Positions 6,074 to 14,170 are shown, counted from the stretch's first letter. The stretch: DNA of 19,881 nucleotides from Thermoplasmata archaeon (GCA_019594305.1 JAFDTZ010000028.1:1-19881); one strand, 5' to 3'. The notes: generated by a model not told the origin, from the sequence alone. A program made the numbers and translations.

Positions 6074-7618
6074 TCACTCGACACCCTCGACCCTGCCCCA
6101 GCCGCCGCCCCCGGGTGTTTCAATGCGGATACGCCACCCTTTCTTCATAGGCATGTTGACCATGGAGTCCAGCTTTTTCTCGCCATCGTCTTTTACAATT
6201 ATGTTACGGCCCGGAGCGCCGTCTCCGCCTCCGTGTGAACCCTTGGGCCCCTCCCTTCTCATCTGGGATTGGATGGACAGTTCGCAGTCCTCCAGCACCT
6301 GGATCTCCCGGACGATACCATCTCCGCCTCTGTGAAGTCCCTCACCACCCGAACCCTTACGAAGATGGTACGAAATCACCCTCAGGGGATACTCGTTTTC
6401 CAGTACCTCTACAGGCGTATTTTTTGTGTTGGTCATGTGGACGTGAACACCACTTTCGCCGTTACCCAGATACGAAGCTCCGGCTCCGCCCCCGATGGTC
6501 TCGTAGTACGTAAATTTGTCATTACCGATTATAAGGTTGTTCATGGTCCCCTGCCCCTCGGCCGGTATCCTTTCAAGCAGTTCTTCCCGCAAGGCGCCGA
6601 ATAAAAGCTCCACCACGCGCTGCGAGGTCTCCACGTTACCGGCGGAAACCGCTGCCGGGTACCTGGGGTTGAGGATGCACCCTCCGGGTATCTTTACCTC
6701 TACAGGTCTGAAAGTACCGGCGTTGATGTGAATATCTTCCGGTATAATACATCTGATAACATAATAAACTGCGGATAAGGTCACGGGCAAGGGCGCATTG
6801 ATATTACCGTCCACCTGGGACGAGCTACCGCTGAAATCCATCTTCACTTCACCGTGCTTGATCTCTATTTTCACCCTTAGTTTTACAGCCCTCTTCCATT
6901 CCATGAAAGAATCACCAAGGTATTTTCCGTCAGGTATTGTCCGGAGAGATTCCCGGGTACGCCTTTCGGAGTAGTTCATTATCTCATGGGTGAATGCCCG
7001 GTAGTCCTCCTCGCCGAACCGCTGCACGGTCCGTAAAAACTCAATAGAACCACGCTGGTTGGCCCCCAGCTGCGCACGGATATCACCCTTTCTTTCTTCC
7101 GGCGAGCGCATCCTCTCGAATATGCGTAACACTTCATGTACTATCTTACCATCCCTCATGAGATGGATGGGGGGAATTACGATACCTTCTTCTTCCAGCC
7201 GGCGGCTGTTACCCGGCATGGAGCCCGGGGTTGTACCGCCCACATCGGCGTGATGTGCACGATTGACGACGTACCCTATACACTCTTCACGGTGGTAAAC
7301 CGGCTTGATCAACGTTATGTCCGGTAAGTGCGTACCTCCGGCGTAGGGGTCGTTTAGCACCACCTGGTCTTCGGGCAGCATCTCTACCTCGTCAAGTACG
7401 CTCTCAAGAGCGCACGGCATGGCACCGAGATGTACGGGTATGTGCTCCGCCTGGGCCAGCAGCTTGCCGTGCCCTGTGAATATGGCGCAGGATTCGTCCA
7501 TCCGCTCCTTTATGTTAGGCGAGAAGGCACTCCTTTTGAGTGAATTGCCCATTATCTCCGGTATTGCGGTGAAGGCATGCTTCATCACCTCCAATCTTGA
7601 AGAGTCGAGTCTATTCAT
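6074..7618 (-). CDS. hyuB: hydantoinase B / 5-oxoprolinase HyuB subunit
   Basis: A 514-residue protein of the HyuB family, the partner of HyuA in ATP-dependent opening of cyclic amides such as N-methylhydantoin or 5-oxoproline, and also in acetone-carboxylase-type enzymes. Family landmarks are QAEHIPVHLGAMP (56-68), VVLNDPYAGGTHLPDITL (86-103), RAHHADVGGTTPGSMPG (120-136), the DFSGSSSQVDGNINAP region, and a Gly-rich ending ETPGGGGWG. Length is usual for the family. The ATG at 7618 overlaps the hyuA stop by 8 bases (ATGAATAG) and has a GGAGG about 9 bases upstream. The two proteins are therefore translated as a pair, as expected for subunits of one enzyme. The true substrate cannot be told from the sequence. 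The stretch I checked is richer in G+C than parts of the exosome block, though I did not compute this over the gene. Confidence 0.92.
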   Translation of the reverse strand: MNRLDSSRLEVMKHAFTAIPEIMGNSLKRSAFSPNIKERMDESCAIFTGHGKLLAQAEHIPVHLGAMPCALESVLDEVEMLPEDQVVLNDPYAGGTHLPDITLIKPVYHREECIGYVVNRAHHADVGGTTPGSMPGNSRRLEEEGIVIPPIHLMRDGKIVHEVLRIFERMRSPEERKGDIRAQLGANQRGSIEFLRTVQRFGEEDYRAFTHEIMNYSERRTRESLRTIPDGKYLGDSFMEWKRAVKLRVKIEIKHGEVKMDFSGSSSQVDGNINAPLPVTLSAVYYVIRCIIPEDIHINAGTFRPVEVKIPGGCILNPRYPAAVSAGNVETSQRVVELLFGALREELLERIPAEGQGTMNNLIIGNDKFTYYETIGGGAGASYLGNGESGVHVHMTNTKNTPVEVLENEYPLRVISYHLRKGSGGEGLHRGGDGIVREIQVLEDCELSIQSQMRREGPKGSHGGGDGAPGRNIIVKDDGEKKLDSMVNMPMKKGWRIRIETPGGGGWGRVEGVE

Positions 7619-9515
7619 GGTGGACGGCCTCCATATGAATTATTCCGTTTTCATCCACCAAAAAATCCCAGTTCGGTGGTACGAGCACCGTTGAGCCTGT
7701 GTCTTCTATCAACGCCGGCCCGGTTCCGGATGTACCGGGTGCGAGTTCACGACGGTAATATATATCGGTCTTGAGCCAACCACCATCGAAAAGACAATTC
7801 CTACCGGATGGATTAGCGACTTCTTTATGTGAGTAAGGTATATGGTCAAAATCCCTTCGGCGATAAACTTCCACCTCCAATCTGACAACCTCTATATCGG
7901 TATCCTTCAAATGGTATCCATATTCCCTGTGATGTTCCTTATGGAATACCTCCTCTGTTCTATCCGTATATAGGACATTAAGATGATGGCTTTGACCTTT
8001 GTATCTCAGCCCTAGATATACACGGTGGTTACCCTTCATGGGAAGTTCTTGCAGTAATTTGTCTGCTACTTCTTGTATATGATCCTCATCTGATAGTCGT
8101 GTGAGCAATGTTCGAGAGACCCCGTAGGTTATATCACTGGTTATCATACCCAAAGCAGAAAATACACCCGGCATGGTAGGTATCATCACCTTGGGTATGC
8201 CCAGTGAATCCGCTAGTGTCGCCGCGTATAGAGGTCCCGCACCTCCGAAGGCAAACATCGTAAATTTACCAGGGTCCGACCCACGCCCTATCGTGATACT
8301 CTTAATACATCTAGCCATCTTGGCTATGGATATATGGAATATACCCATAAGTGTATCATCCATCTTAAGGCCCGCCTGTAACGATAATCGTTTAATGGCG
8401 CTTTCGGCCCCGTCCGCGTCCAGGGTCATCTTACCTCCGAGGAAGTAAGAGGGATCTATATGTCCCATCAACAGATGAGCATCGGTAACTGCAGGTTCGG
8501 TACCTCCTCGACCGTAGCAAACAGGGCCCGGATAGGCTCCGGCACTCTCGGGCCCCACCCTCAAGATATCACCTTCGTCAACCCTCGCGATGCTGCCACC
8601 GCCGGAACCAACGGTTATGATATCCACCATCTTAGATATTATGGGAAAGCCGTCTATGTCGCCCTGGTCTTTCCAGCTTAATTTGCCATCGATCACGGTT
8701 GACATATCGGCACTGGTTCCCCCTATATCCAGTGTTATCAGATTTTTTACACCGGTCAAACGGGATATAAAAGCCGCTCCTGCGGTTCCACCTGCCGGGC
8801 CCGACAACAGTGTATCAACGGGTGAGATGGTACTAGGAAGTTCCAGTGTTCCGCTGGATTTTATTATGTAGGGTTCAACGTCCAAGATACCTTCTAACTT
8901 GTGGAAGTAGCCTTTCATGATCGGGGTCAAATAGGCGTCCATGAAGGTCGTCATACCTCTCTCGTATTCCCTGTATTCCGGTGACACATCGTGGGATAAA
9001 GAGTACGGTACATCATATTTCGAAAAGATATCACCGATGGCATCCTCGTGGTACTCATTGGTATAGGAGTGCAGTAGGCACACGGCAGCGGATATGTTTT
9101 GTTCGTGTAACTTCCGTGCGAGGTTTTTGATCTCTTTCGTATCCACAGGTTCTATCTCTTTACCTTCGGCGTCGAGCCTACCCTTTATCCCAAGACACAT
9201 ATGGAGAGGAGGGCTTTTTTTCCTAACATGTAGGTTATACAGCTTCGCTCGGGTCTGCCGGCCGATTGATAATATATCTTCAAAACCTTTGTTGGTTATG
9301 AAGGCCGTCATTGCGCCCTTACCTTCAAGGAAGGCGTTAGTTCCTATGGTAGTACCGTGAAATACTTCATCTGAGGGGTCAAGGTTCTTCGCCCCCTGTT
9401 GTACCGCCTTCCATGGTTCCTCCGGGTTGGACGGCACCTTGAAATGATCTACACGGTCACCTTTGATAACTACGAAATCCGTAAAGGTCCCGCCTACGTC
9501 TATAGCTACCTGCAT
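7611..9515 (-). CDS. hyuA: hydantoinase A / 5-oxoprolinase HyuA subunit
   Basis: A 634-residue ATP-binding subunit with the actin/hexokinase-like fold of the HyuA family. It couples ATP hydrolysis to activation of a cyclic amide or related carbonyl substrate, together with HyuB. Phosphate-binding and family motifs are AIDVGGTFTDF (4-14), HGTTIGTNA (53-61), LSGPAGG (237-243), LDIGGTSAD (262-270), TVGSGGGSIA (301-310), GPESAGAYPGP (321-331) and FAFGGAGP near residue 420. The sequence looks complete. The start at 9515 puts the conserved strand immediately after the Met. A TATA-like element about 28 bases upstream implies an almost leaderless transcript. It heads a two-gene operon, divergent from the cyclophilin-like gene. 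Confidence 0.93.
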   Translation of the reverse strand: MQVAIDVGGTFTDFVVIKGDRVDHFKVPSNPEEPWKAVQQGAKNLDPSDEVFHGTTIGTNAFLEGKGAMTAFITNKGFEDILSIGRQTRAKLYNLHVRKKSPPLHMCLGIKGRLDAEGKEIEPVDTKEIKNLARKLHEQNISAAVCLLHSYTNEYHEDAIGDIFSKYDVPYSLSHDVSPEYREYERGMTTFMDAYLTPIMKGYFHKLEGILDVEPYIIKSSGTLELPSTISPVDTLLSGPAGGTAGAAFISRLTGVKNLITLDIGGTSADMSTVIDGKLSWKDQGDIDGFPIISKMVDIITVGSGGGSIARVDEGDILRVGPESAGAYPGPVCYGRGGTEPAVTDAHLLMGHIDPSYFLGGKMTLDADGAESAIKRLSLQAGLKMDDTLMGIFHISIAKMARCIKSITIGRGSDPGKFTMFAFGGAGPLYAATLADSLGIPKVMIPTMPGVFSALGMITSDITYGVSRTLLTRLSDEDHIQEVADKLLQELPMKGNHRVYLGLRYKGQSHHLNVLYTDRTEEVFHKEHHREYGYHLKDTDIEVVRLEVEVYRRRDFDHIPYSHKEVANPSGRNCLFDGGWLKTDIYYRRELAPGTSGTGPALIEDTGSTVLVPPNWDFLVDENGIIHMEAVHHE

Positions 9516-9538
9516 TCCTTACGGATATTCAAAGGACT

Positions 9539-9546
9539 GTTAAAAA
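9539..9546 (-). promoter_or_regulatory. TATA box of hyuAB, leaderless spacing
   Basis: On the minus strand this reads TTTTTAAC, centred about 27-28 bases before the hyuA ATG at 9515, so transcription should start at or next to the start codon. The only ribosome-binding-like bases are an AAGGA touching the ATG, too close to act. Confidence 0.4.
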
Positions 9547-9594
9547 TCTTGTCAGGGGCTTCGATCTGCAAATCGTTAGTTCGACATGTAAAAA

Positions 9595-9602
9595 TTTATT
9601 AA
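9595..9602 (+). promoter_or_regulatory. TATA box of the cyclophilin-like gene, leaderless spacing
   Basis: TTTATTAA is centred about 27-28 bases before the ATG at 9626. No GGTG or GGAGG precedes the ATG, which again suggests a leaderless message. Confidence 0.5.
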
Positions 9603-9625
9603 ACTTCTCAGGGTTAATACCTTCC

Positions 9626-9997
9626 ATGGAAGCTGATATCAAAGTAAAGGTAGGACACGTGGAACTTAAGGGTGTACTTTACGATACGGAGTGTGGTAAG
9701 GCGGTGTTAGAGGCGCTACCGCTCAGAACAGATTTCGAGAGATGGGGGGAAGAATTTTACTTCTCGATAGGTATAAAGAAATCCTTAGATGAGACCGCTT
9801 GTAAGGTAGTCGAGGTAGGGACCGTCGGATACTGGCCCCCGGGTGACGCTTTGGCTGTCTTCTTTGGCCCCACACCCACCTCTACCGATAAAGAACCCGT
9901 CGCCGCCAGCGAAGTTAATATAGTGGGAGAACTGTATGACGCTTCGGAGTTGAAGAAGGTACAGGACGCCGTTGAGATAGTGATGGAGAAGGCTTAA
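9626..9997 (+). CDS. cyclophilin-like domain protein (PF04126-type)
   Basis: A 123-residue protein resembling the small cyclophilin-like beta-barrel family found in archaea and in Thermotoga (TM1367-like, formerly DUF369). The signature stretch GTVGYWPPGDALAVFFGPTP at 65-84 is the strongest evidence. The upstream GEEFYFSIGI strand and the C-terminal helix (DASELKKVQDAVEIVMEK) also fit. These proteins share the cyclophilin fold but generally lack its peptidyl-prolyl isomerase residues, and their role is not established. There is no signal peptide or membrane segment, so it is probably cytoplasmic. It is divergent from hyuA across 110 bases and lies upstream of psmA, from which a palindrome and a separate promoter divide it. 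It is probably a single-gene transcript. Confidence 0.82.
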   Translation: MEADIKVKVGHVELKGVLYDTECGKAVLEALPLRTDFERWGEEFYFSIGIKKSLDETACKVVEVGTVGYWPPGDALAVFFGPTPTSTDKEPVAASEVNIVGELYDASELKKVQDAVEIVMEKA

Positions 9998-10030
9998 CGG
10001 GAAGCTCATGGCAGAGTATAATAGACACAT

Positions 10031-10047
10031 AGATATTTTTAATATCT
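10031..10047. repeat. perfect palindrome AGATATT-TTT-AATATCT upstream of psmA
   Basis: A 7-bp perfect inverted repeat with a 3-base spacer, 33 bases after the cyclophilin-like stop and 14 bases before the psmA TATA box. It could be an operator for the proteasome/exosome operon or part of the upstream gene's transcript end. Sequence alone does not decide. Confidence 0.55.
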
Positions 10048-10060
10048 CTAAGGGGCAATC

Positions 10061-10067
10061 TTTATAA
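10061..10067 (+). promoter_or_regulatory. TATA box of the psmA-exosome superoperon
   Basis: TTTATAA in the context CTTTATAACC. The start site should fall near 10088-10091, giving a leader of about 13-16 bases that contains the AGGTGG ribosome binding site at 10091-10096, 7 bases before the ATG at 10104. Confidence 0.6.
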
Positions 10068-10103
10068 CCATAATGTATTATTCTAACCGTAGGTGGAATT
10101 AGA

Positions 10104-10817
10104 ATGCAGCCAGGACAAATGGGATATGACCGTGGAATAACGGTCTTCTCTCCAGACGGGAGATTGTTTCAGGTAGAATACGCTAGAGAAGCAGTGAAAA
10201 GAGGTACCACCACCGTTGGTATCAAGACAAAAGAAGGCGTCGCTTTGGTAGTGGATAAAAGGATTACCAGTTCGTTGGTGGAAACCAGGTCTATCGAAAA
10301 GATATTTCACATAGATAAGAAAATCGGACTTGCAACTTCAGGATTGGTAGCTGATGCTAGAGTTCTTGTGGATTATGCTAGAGTAGTGGCTCAAATAAAC
10401 AGAATATCATACAATGAGAGGATAGAGGTACCTACCTTGGTTAAGAGGATAACGGACTTCAAACAAACCTATACCCAGTATGGTGGTGTAAGACCATTTG
10501 GTACCGCCCTTCTAGTTGCAGGTATGGACGAGGAAGGCCCACATCTTTTCGAAACCGATCCCAGTGGAGCCTTCATGGCCTACAAAGCGGTCAGTATAGG
10601 TATGGATAGGGACGAAGTTGAAGAGATATTCAATGAAGAGTATGATGAAGATATGTCATTGGATGAAGCTATAACTCTTGCCCTCAAAGGACTGACAAAA
10701 GCAGGTGATACTGACATTAACACCAGATCTCTCGACATAGCGACCATAACGGAAGATGAGGATTTCAAGAAGCTCAGTAAGGATAAGATAAAAGAATATG
10801 TAACTTCCGTTACATGA
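10104..10817 (+). CDS. psmA: 20S proteasome alpha subunit
   Basis: A 237-residue outer-ring subunit of the archaeal 20S proteasome, which gates entry and binds the PAN ATPase. The alpha signature is complete: GYDRGITVFSPDGRLFQVEYAREAV at about residues 7-31, whose N-terminal helix H0 closes the pore. GTTTVGIKTKEGVALVVDKR and RPFGTALLVAG follow in the core. The final residues are YVTSVT, so the usual C-terminal region is present. The start is well fixed by AGGTGG 7 bases upstream. No beta subunit is present in the window, which is normal since psmB usually lies elsewhere. It leads the conserved cluster with SBDS and the exosome genes, and the next gene begins 6 bases after its stop. Confidence 0.97.
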   Translation: MQPGQMGYDRGITVFSPDGRLFQVEYAREAVKRGTTTVGIKTKEGVALVVDKRITSSLVETRSIEKIFHIDKKIGLATSGLVADARVLVDYARVVAQINRISYNERIEVPTLVKRITDFKQTYTQYGGVRPFGTALLVAGMDEEGPHLFETDPSGAFMAYKAVSIGMDRDEVEEIFNEEYDEDMSLDEAITLALKGLTKAGDTDINTRSLDIATITEDEDFKKLSKDKIKEYVTSVT

Positions 10818-10823
10818 GGTGAC

Positions 10824-11561
10824 GTGAGATTGGGTAAAAAGGATTATCAAAAGGAACATACAGATACACTTCTTGACGAATATGTTATAGCCAGAGTTAG
10901 ATCACATGGTAAAGACTTTGAGATATTGATCAAACCTGAAGCGGTTGAAAAATTCCGTGTGAAAAAAGATGTCGATATACTGGATAACATGCCGGTCGAC
11001 AAGATTTTCTCGGATTCCAGCAAAGGTGAAGAACCAGCGAGAGAGGACATAGAGAATGTGTTCGGTACAATGGATGTAAAAATGATCGCCGAAACGATAC
11101 TCGAAAAAGGAGATGTACAGATAACCACCGAACAACGAAGAAAGCGGCAGGAAAACAAGAGGAAGGACATCATAGATAGAATAGTCAGAAACTCTATCAA
11201 TCCCCAAACCGGTACACCACACCCACCTAACAGGATCGAGAACGCTATGAAGGAGGCAGGCATTCATATAGACCCCTTCAAACCTGTGAGCATGCAAGTT
11301 GATGAAGTAGTGGATTCGATAAAGGCATTGATACCACTTAGTTTCAAAAAATTGCTCGTAGAAGTGAGGGTCGGTGGAGATCTTTACGGCAAGATTTACG
11401 GTGATTTGAAAGACATGGGTACTATCACCCGAGAGGACTGGCTGAACGACGGCACCTGGAAAGGGGTAGTTAAGATACCCGCAGGTGTGATGGATGAATT
11501 TTTTGAGAAGATAAATAACAAGACTAAAGGTAAAGCAGAGTTAGAATTATTGGAAGAATAA
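10824..11561 (+). CDS. SBDS ribosome maturation protein
   Basis: A 245-residue homologue of the Shwachman-Bodian-Diamond protein, which in eukaryotes helps release the anti-association factor eIF6 from the 60S subunit. The three-domain layout is visible: the N-terminal FYSH domain (YVIARVRSHGKDFEILIKPEAVEKF), a central helical domain with the family stretch TEQRRKRQENKRKDIIDRI, NSINPQTGTPHPPNRIENAM, and a C-terminal ferredoxin-like domain with VEVRVGGDLYGKIYGDL. The GTG at 10824 is only 1 base after GGTGA at 10818-10822. TTG at 10830, two codons later, would be better spaced and cannot be excluded. It lies between psmA and rrp4 as in many euryarchaea. Confidence 0.95.
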   Translation: MRLGKKDYQKEHTDTLLDEYVIARVRSHGKDFEILIKPEAVEKFRVKKDVDILDNMPVDKIFSDSSKGEEPAREDIENVFGTMDVKMIAETILEKGDVQITTEQRRKRQENKRKDIIDRIVRNSINPQTGTPHPPNRIENAMKEAGIHIDPFKPVSMQVDEVVDSIKALIPLSFKKLLVEVRVGGDLYGKIYGDLKDMGTITREDWLNDGTWKGVVKIPAGVMDEFFEKINNKTKGKAELELLEE

Positions 11562-11584
11562 AAATATTGATTAAGGTGTTTGAA

Positions 11585-12292
11585 ATGAACGAGAAGAAAG
11601 AAACAAAGAGAGAACTTCTTTTACCCGGAGATTTGATAGTGGATGAAGGAGTCAAACCCGGTAGAGGCACGTTTAAAAGAGGGGGCAAGATTTACGCTGC
11701 GACCCTTGGTGTTAAAACTGTCCGATCGGGTTATGTAAATATCGCCGCCCAGAGCGGCCGTTATGATCCAAAAAGAGGTGATCGGGTTATAGGAACTGTA
11801 ACGGATGTTAATTCATCTATATGGATGGTTGACCTGAACGCGCCATTTCCAGCGGTACTTCATGTGAATGATGTACCATGGAGAGTCGAGTTCGGAGATA
11901 CCAAGCGTTACATAGATGTTGGAGACGCTATCCTTGTAAAGATATCAAATGTTGACGAGTTAAAGAAGATTCAGATAAGTATGGATGAAGAAGGTCTTAG
12001 AAAACTCAACAACGGACAAGTGATCGAAATAGCTCCTTCACAGGTACCGAGGGTAATCGGTCGAAAGGGCTCCATGATATCTATGTTGAAGAATTACACT
12101 GATAGTAGGATATTCGTGGGTCAAAACGGTAGAATCTGGATAGACGGTCCCTTAGAAGGGCAGTATATAGCGGTAAAAGCAATTCAAATGATAGAAGAGA
12201 AAGCCCAAGTGGTCGGGCTTACAGACGCTGTTGAGCAATTTCTAAAAGAAGAAACAGGTAAAGTGTTGGAAAATAAAAGAGAAGATAAATAA
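11585..12292 (+). CDS. rrp4: exosome RNA-binding cap subunit Rrp4
   Basis: A 235-residue cap protein of the archaeal RNA exosome, which sits on the Rrp41-Rrp42 ring and feeds RNA to it. It has an N-terminal domain (LLLPGDLIVDEGVKPGRGT), an S1 domain (GDRVIGTVTDVNSSIWMVDL onward) and a KH domain with the GRKG loop in PRVIGRKGSM. I start it at ATG 11585 because AGGTG at 11574-11578 lies 6 bases upstream of that codon. The frame is open from TTG 11567, but that start would place the ribosome binding site inside the coding sequence. Its start is 23 bases after the SBDS stop, and it is co-transcribed with rrp41 and rrp42. Confidence 0.96.
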   Translation: MNEKKETKRELLLPGDLIVDEGVKPGRGTFKRGGKIYAATLGVKTVRSGYVNIAAQSGRYDPKRGDRVIGTVTDVNSSIWMVDLNAPFPAVLHVNDVPWRVEFGDTKRYIDVGDAILVKISNVDELKKIQISMDEEGLRKLNNGQVIEIAPSQVPRVIGRKGSMISMLKNYTDSRIFVGQNGRIWIDGPLEGQYIAVKAIQMIEEKAQVVGLTDAVEQFLKEETGKVLENKREDK

Positions 12293-12308
12293 TTTTGGAG
12301 GAATTATT

Positions 12309-13067
12309 ATGGTTGATGAAGATATAAAATTGATTGGAAAAGATGGAATACGACGGGACGGCCGCAAGTTCGATGAATTAAGGCCGATAACAATAGAGGC
12401 AGGAGTGCTTAAAAGAGCTGACGGCTCCGCCTACTTAGAATGGGGCGAAAATAAGGTCCTAGCTGCGGTTTACGGACCCAGAGAGATGCATCCCAGACAT
12501 GCTCAGAACCCTTCCAGAGCCGTAGTTCAAGCAAGGTACAACATGGCTGCCTTCTCAGTACCCGATAGGAAACGGCCCGGGCCGGATAGGCGTTCAGTTG
12601 AAATTAGTAAAATCATGTCAGAAGCCTTGGAAGAGATAATATTCGTTGAACAGTTCCCAAGATCTTCCGTAGATGTGTTCGTTGAAGTACTCGAAGCGAG
12701 CGCAGGTACGAGGTGTGCGGCTTTGACCGCGGCATCGGTGGCACTTGCAGATGCAGGTATACCCATGTCCGATATGATATCTTCTTGCGCCGCAGGTAAG
12801 ATAGATGGTCAGATAGTGTTGGACTTGGGTAAAAAAGAAGATAACTTTGGTGAAGCTGACGTACCTCTTGGAATGGTCACATCCTCGGGTAAGATAACAT
12901 TGCTTCAGATGGACGGTAACCTAACCTTGGACGAGTATAAAAAGGTCATGGAACTCGCTATGAACGCATGCAGAGAGATATACCAGATACAAAGAGAAGC
13001 ACTAAAAAAACGATACTCTACATCATTAGAGGGTTATGAAGATATAGAAGATACAGAGGAGGAATGA
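12309..13067 (+). CDS. rrp41: exosome catalytic subunit Rrp41
   Basis: A 252-residue RNase PH-like subunit and the active phosphorolytic 3'-5' exoribonuclease of the archaeal exosome. It removes nucleotides as diphosphates and can add tails in reverse. Landmarks are IRRDGRKFDELRPI (14-27), the RNA-contacting YGPREMHPRH (55-64), the phosphate-site region ASAGTRCAALTAAS (130-143), and the catalytic Asp in GEADVPLG (D184). The C-terminus is extended and acidic (DIEDTEEE). The start is set by GGAGG at 12297-12301, 7 bases before the ATG. The stop codon region overlaps a possible rrp42 start. Confidence 0.97.
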   Translation: MVDEDIKLIGKDGIRRDGRKFDELRPITIEAGVLKRADGSAYLEWGENKVLAAVYGPREMHPRHAQNPSRAVVQARYNMAAFSVPDRKRPGPDRRSVEISKIMSEALEEIIFVEQFPRSSVDVFVEVLEASAGTRCAALTAASVALADAGIPMSDMISSCAAGKIDGQIVLDLGKKEDNFGEADVPLGMVTSSGKITLLQMDGNLTLDEYKKVMELAMNACREIYQIQREALKKRYSTSLEGYEDIEDTEEE

Positions 13068-13072
13068 TACAC

Positions 13073-13852
13073 ATGAAAGAATTGATATCTAGAATAACGA
13101 AAGATTACTTGTTCAGACTGATAAAAGAAGGTAAAAGGCTCGATGGTAGGGACCTGTTAGAGCATAGAAAGTTGGATATTAACACGGGTTGGATAGGCAC
13201 TGCCGAGGGTTCTGCACGAGTACATCTTGGAGATACTGATGTGATCGTCGGTGTGAAAATGTCGATCGGAGAGCCTTTCCCAGATACACCTGATAAAGGA
13301 GTTATGATAACATCGGCAGAACTCATACCCATGGCATCGCCCAAATACGAAGCGGGACCACCTAGAGAGGATGCTACGGAACTAGCTAGGGTAGTAGATA
13401 GAGGTATTAGAGAAGGTCATGTAATTGACACGACTAAATTGTGCGTAACGAAGGGAGAGAAGGTATGGCTCGTCTTCCTAGACATGCATATACTCGACTT
13501 CGATGGTAATCTATTCGATGCTTGTGGTATAGCTGCCATGGCGGCACTTATGAATTCAGAGGTACCGGCTGAAACTTTCGATCTTGGAGACAATTACAAG
13601 CTTCCCATAGGCCATGTAGTCATACCCACCACCTTTTACAAGATAAAGGACCAGATAATGCTGGATGCGCGTCTTGAAGAGGAGATGATCGCCGATGCAA
13701 GGCTGACCGTAGGTACTAACGAAAAGGGAGAACTTGTTTCAATGCAGAAGGGATTGAGTGGTGTTTTCGAATACGAAGACACGATATCCTGTATCGAAAA
13801 ATCAAGGGAAATCGGCGATAAAATAAGAGCACTATTGAAGGACAAAGTATAA
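13073..13852 (+). CDS. rrp42: exosome ring subunit Rrp42
   Basis: A 259-residue RNase PH-like subunit that forms the hexameric ring with Rrp41. It lacks catalytic activity itself but contributes to RNA binding at the active-site interface. Family stretches are LIKEGKRLDGRDLLEHR, ARVHLGDTDVIVGVK, SPKYEAGPPREDATELARVVDRGIRE and CVTKGEKVWLVFLDMHILDFDGNLFDA. The equivalent of the Rrp41 catalytic Asp region reads PIGHVVIPTT here, consistent with a non-catalytic partner. Two starts are possible. ATG 13064 overlaps the rrp41 stop but is only 1 base from the GAGGAGG at 13056-13062. ATG 13073 has a 10-base spacing, so I prefer it; the difference is three residues. Confidence 0.96.
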   Translation: MKELISRITKDYLFRLIKEGKRLDGRDLLEHRKLDINTGWIGTAEGSARVHLGDTDVIVGVKMSIGEPFPDTPDKGVMITSAELIPMASPKYEAGPPREDATELARVVDRGIREGHVIDTTKLCVTKGEKVWLVFLDMHILDFDGNLFDACGIAAMAALMNSEVPAETFDLGDNYKLPIGHVVIPTTFYKIKDQIMLDARLEEEMIADARLTVGTNEKGELVSMQKGLSGVFEYEDTISCIEKSREIGDKIRALLKDKV

Positions 13853-13856
13853 ATAC
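13849..13856 (+). promoter_or_regulatory. possible internal TATA box before rpl37ae
   Basis: TATAAATA overlaps the rrp42 stop, about 48 bases before the rpl37ae ATG. With a start site near 13879 the leader would be about 21 bases and would hold the CAGAGGCG element. This would let the ribosomal protein and rpoP be transcribed apart from the exosome genes. Confidence 0.35.
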
Positions 13857-13899
13857 TGATAATACCACATCAAAAGACTCAGTTCAGAGGCGTTGTAAT

Positions 13900-14166
13900 A
13901 TGGCCAAGAAGAAGAAAAAGTCAAAAAAAAAGAAGGTAGGCAGTACCGGTCGCTTCGGACCACGCTATGGCGTCAGAGTTAGACGATCCACAAAGAACAT
14001 AGAAGAATCTTTGAGACGCAAATACGAATGCCCTAAATGTAACCACCTGAAGGTAAGCAGAGAGAGCTCGGGTATATGGACTTGTAATAAATGCGGGCTC
14101 AAATTCGCAGGCGGTGCCTACCAGCCGCGACCGGATAAAGGTATACGATTTGAAGAGGATAGTTGA
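13900..14166 (+). CDS. rpl37ae: 50S ribosomal protein eL43 (L37Ae)
   Basis: An 88-residue large-subunit ribosomal protein shared by archaea and eukaryotes. It has a very basic lysine-rich N-terminus (AKKKKKSKKKKVGSTGRFG), the conserved GRFGPRYGVRVRR, and a zinc ribbon with cysteines at 44, 47, 62 and 65 (ECPKC...TCNKC). The ending FAGGAYQPRP is typical. It sits between rrp42 and rpoP as in other archaea. Its stop is 4 bases from the rpoP ATG. Confidence 0.97.
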   Translation: MAKKKKKSKKKKVGSTGRFGPRYGVRVRRSTKNIEESLRRKYECPKCNHLKVSRESSGIWTCNKCGLKFAGGAYQPRPDKGIRFEEDS

Positions 14167-14170
14167 TATA

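Noticed and set aside
5916..6335. 139-residue plus-strand frame spanning the gap after the aminotransferase and the end of hyuB
   Set aside because: It starts at a TTG, runs antisense through the conserved end of hyuB, is Pro/Ser-rich there and has no family motif.
10847..11297. Two long minus-strand frames inside SBDS
   Set aside because: Both are antisense shadows of a strongly conserved gene, rich in Ser, Phe and Leu as expected from reversed Glu/Lys-rich coding sequence.
11567..11584. Rrp4 start at TTG 11567
   Set aside because: The AGGTG ribosome binding site at 11574-11578 is correctly spaced for ATG 11585 and would otherwise lie inside the gene.
14114..14170. 19-residue N-terminal extension of RpoP
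   Set aside because: It overlaps rpl37ae and is not part of the family; MFKCAIC is the normal start.
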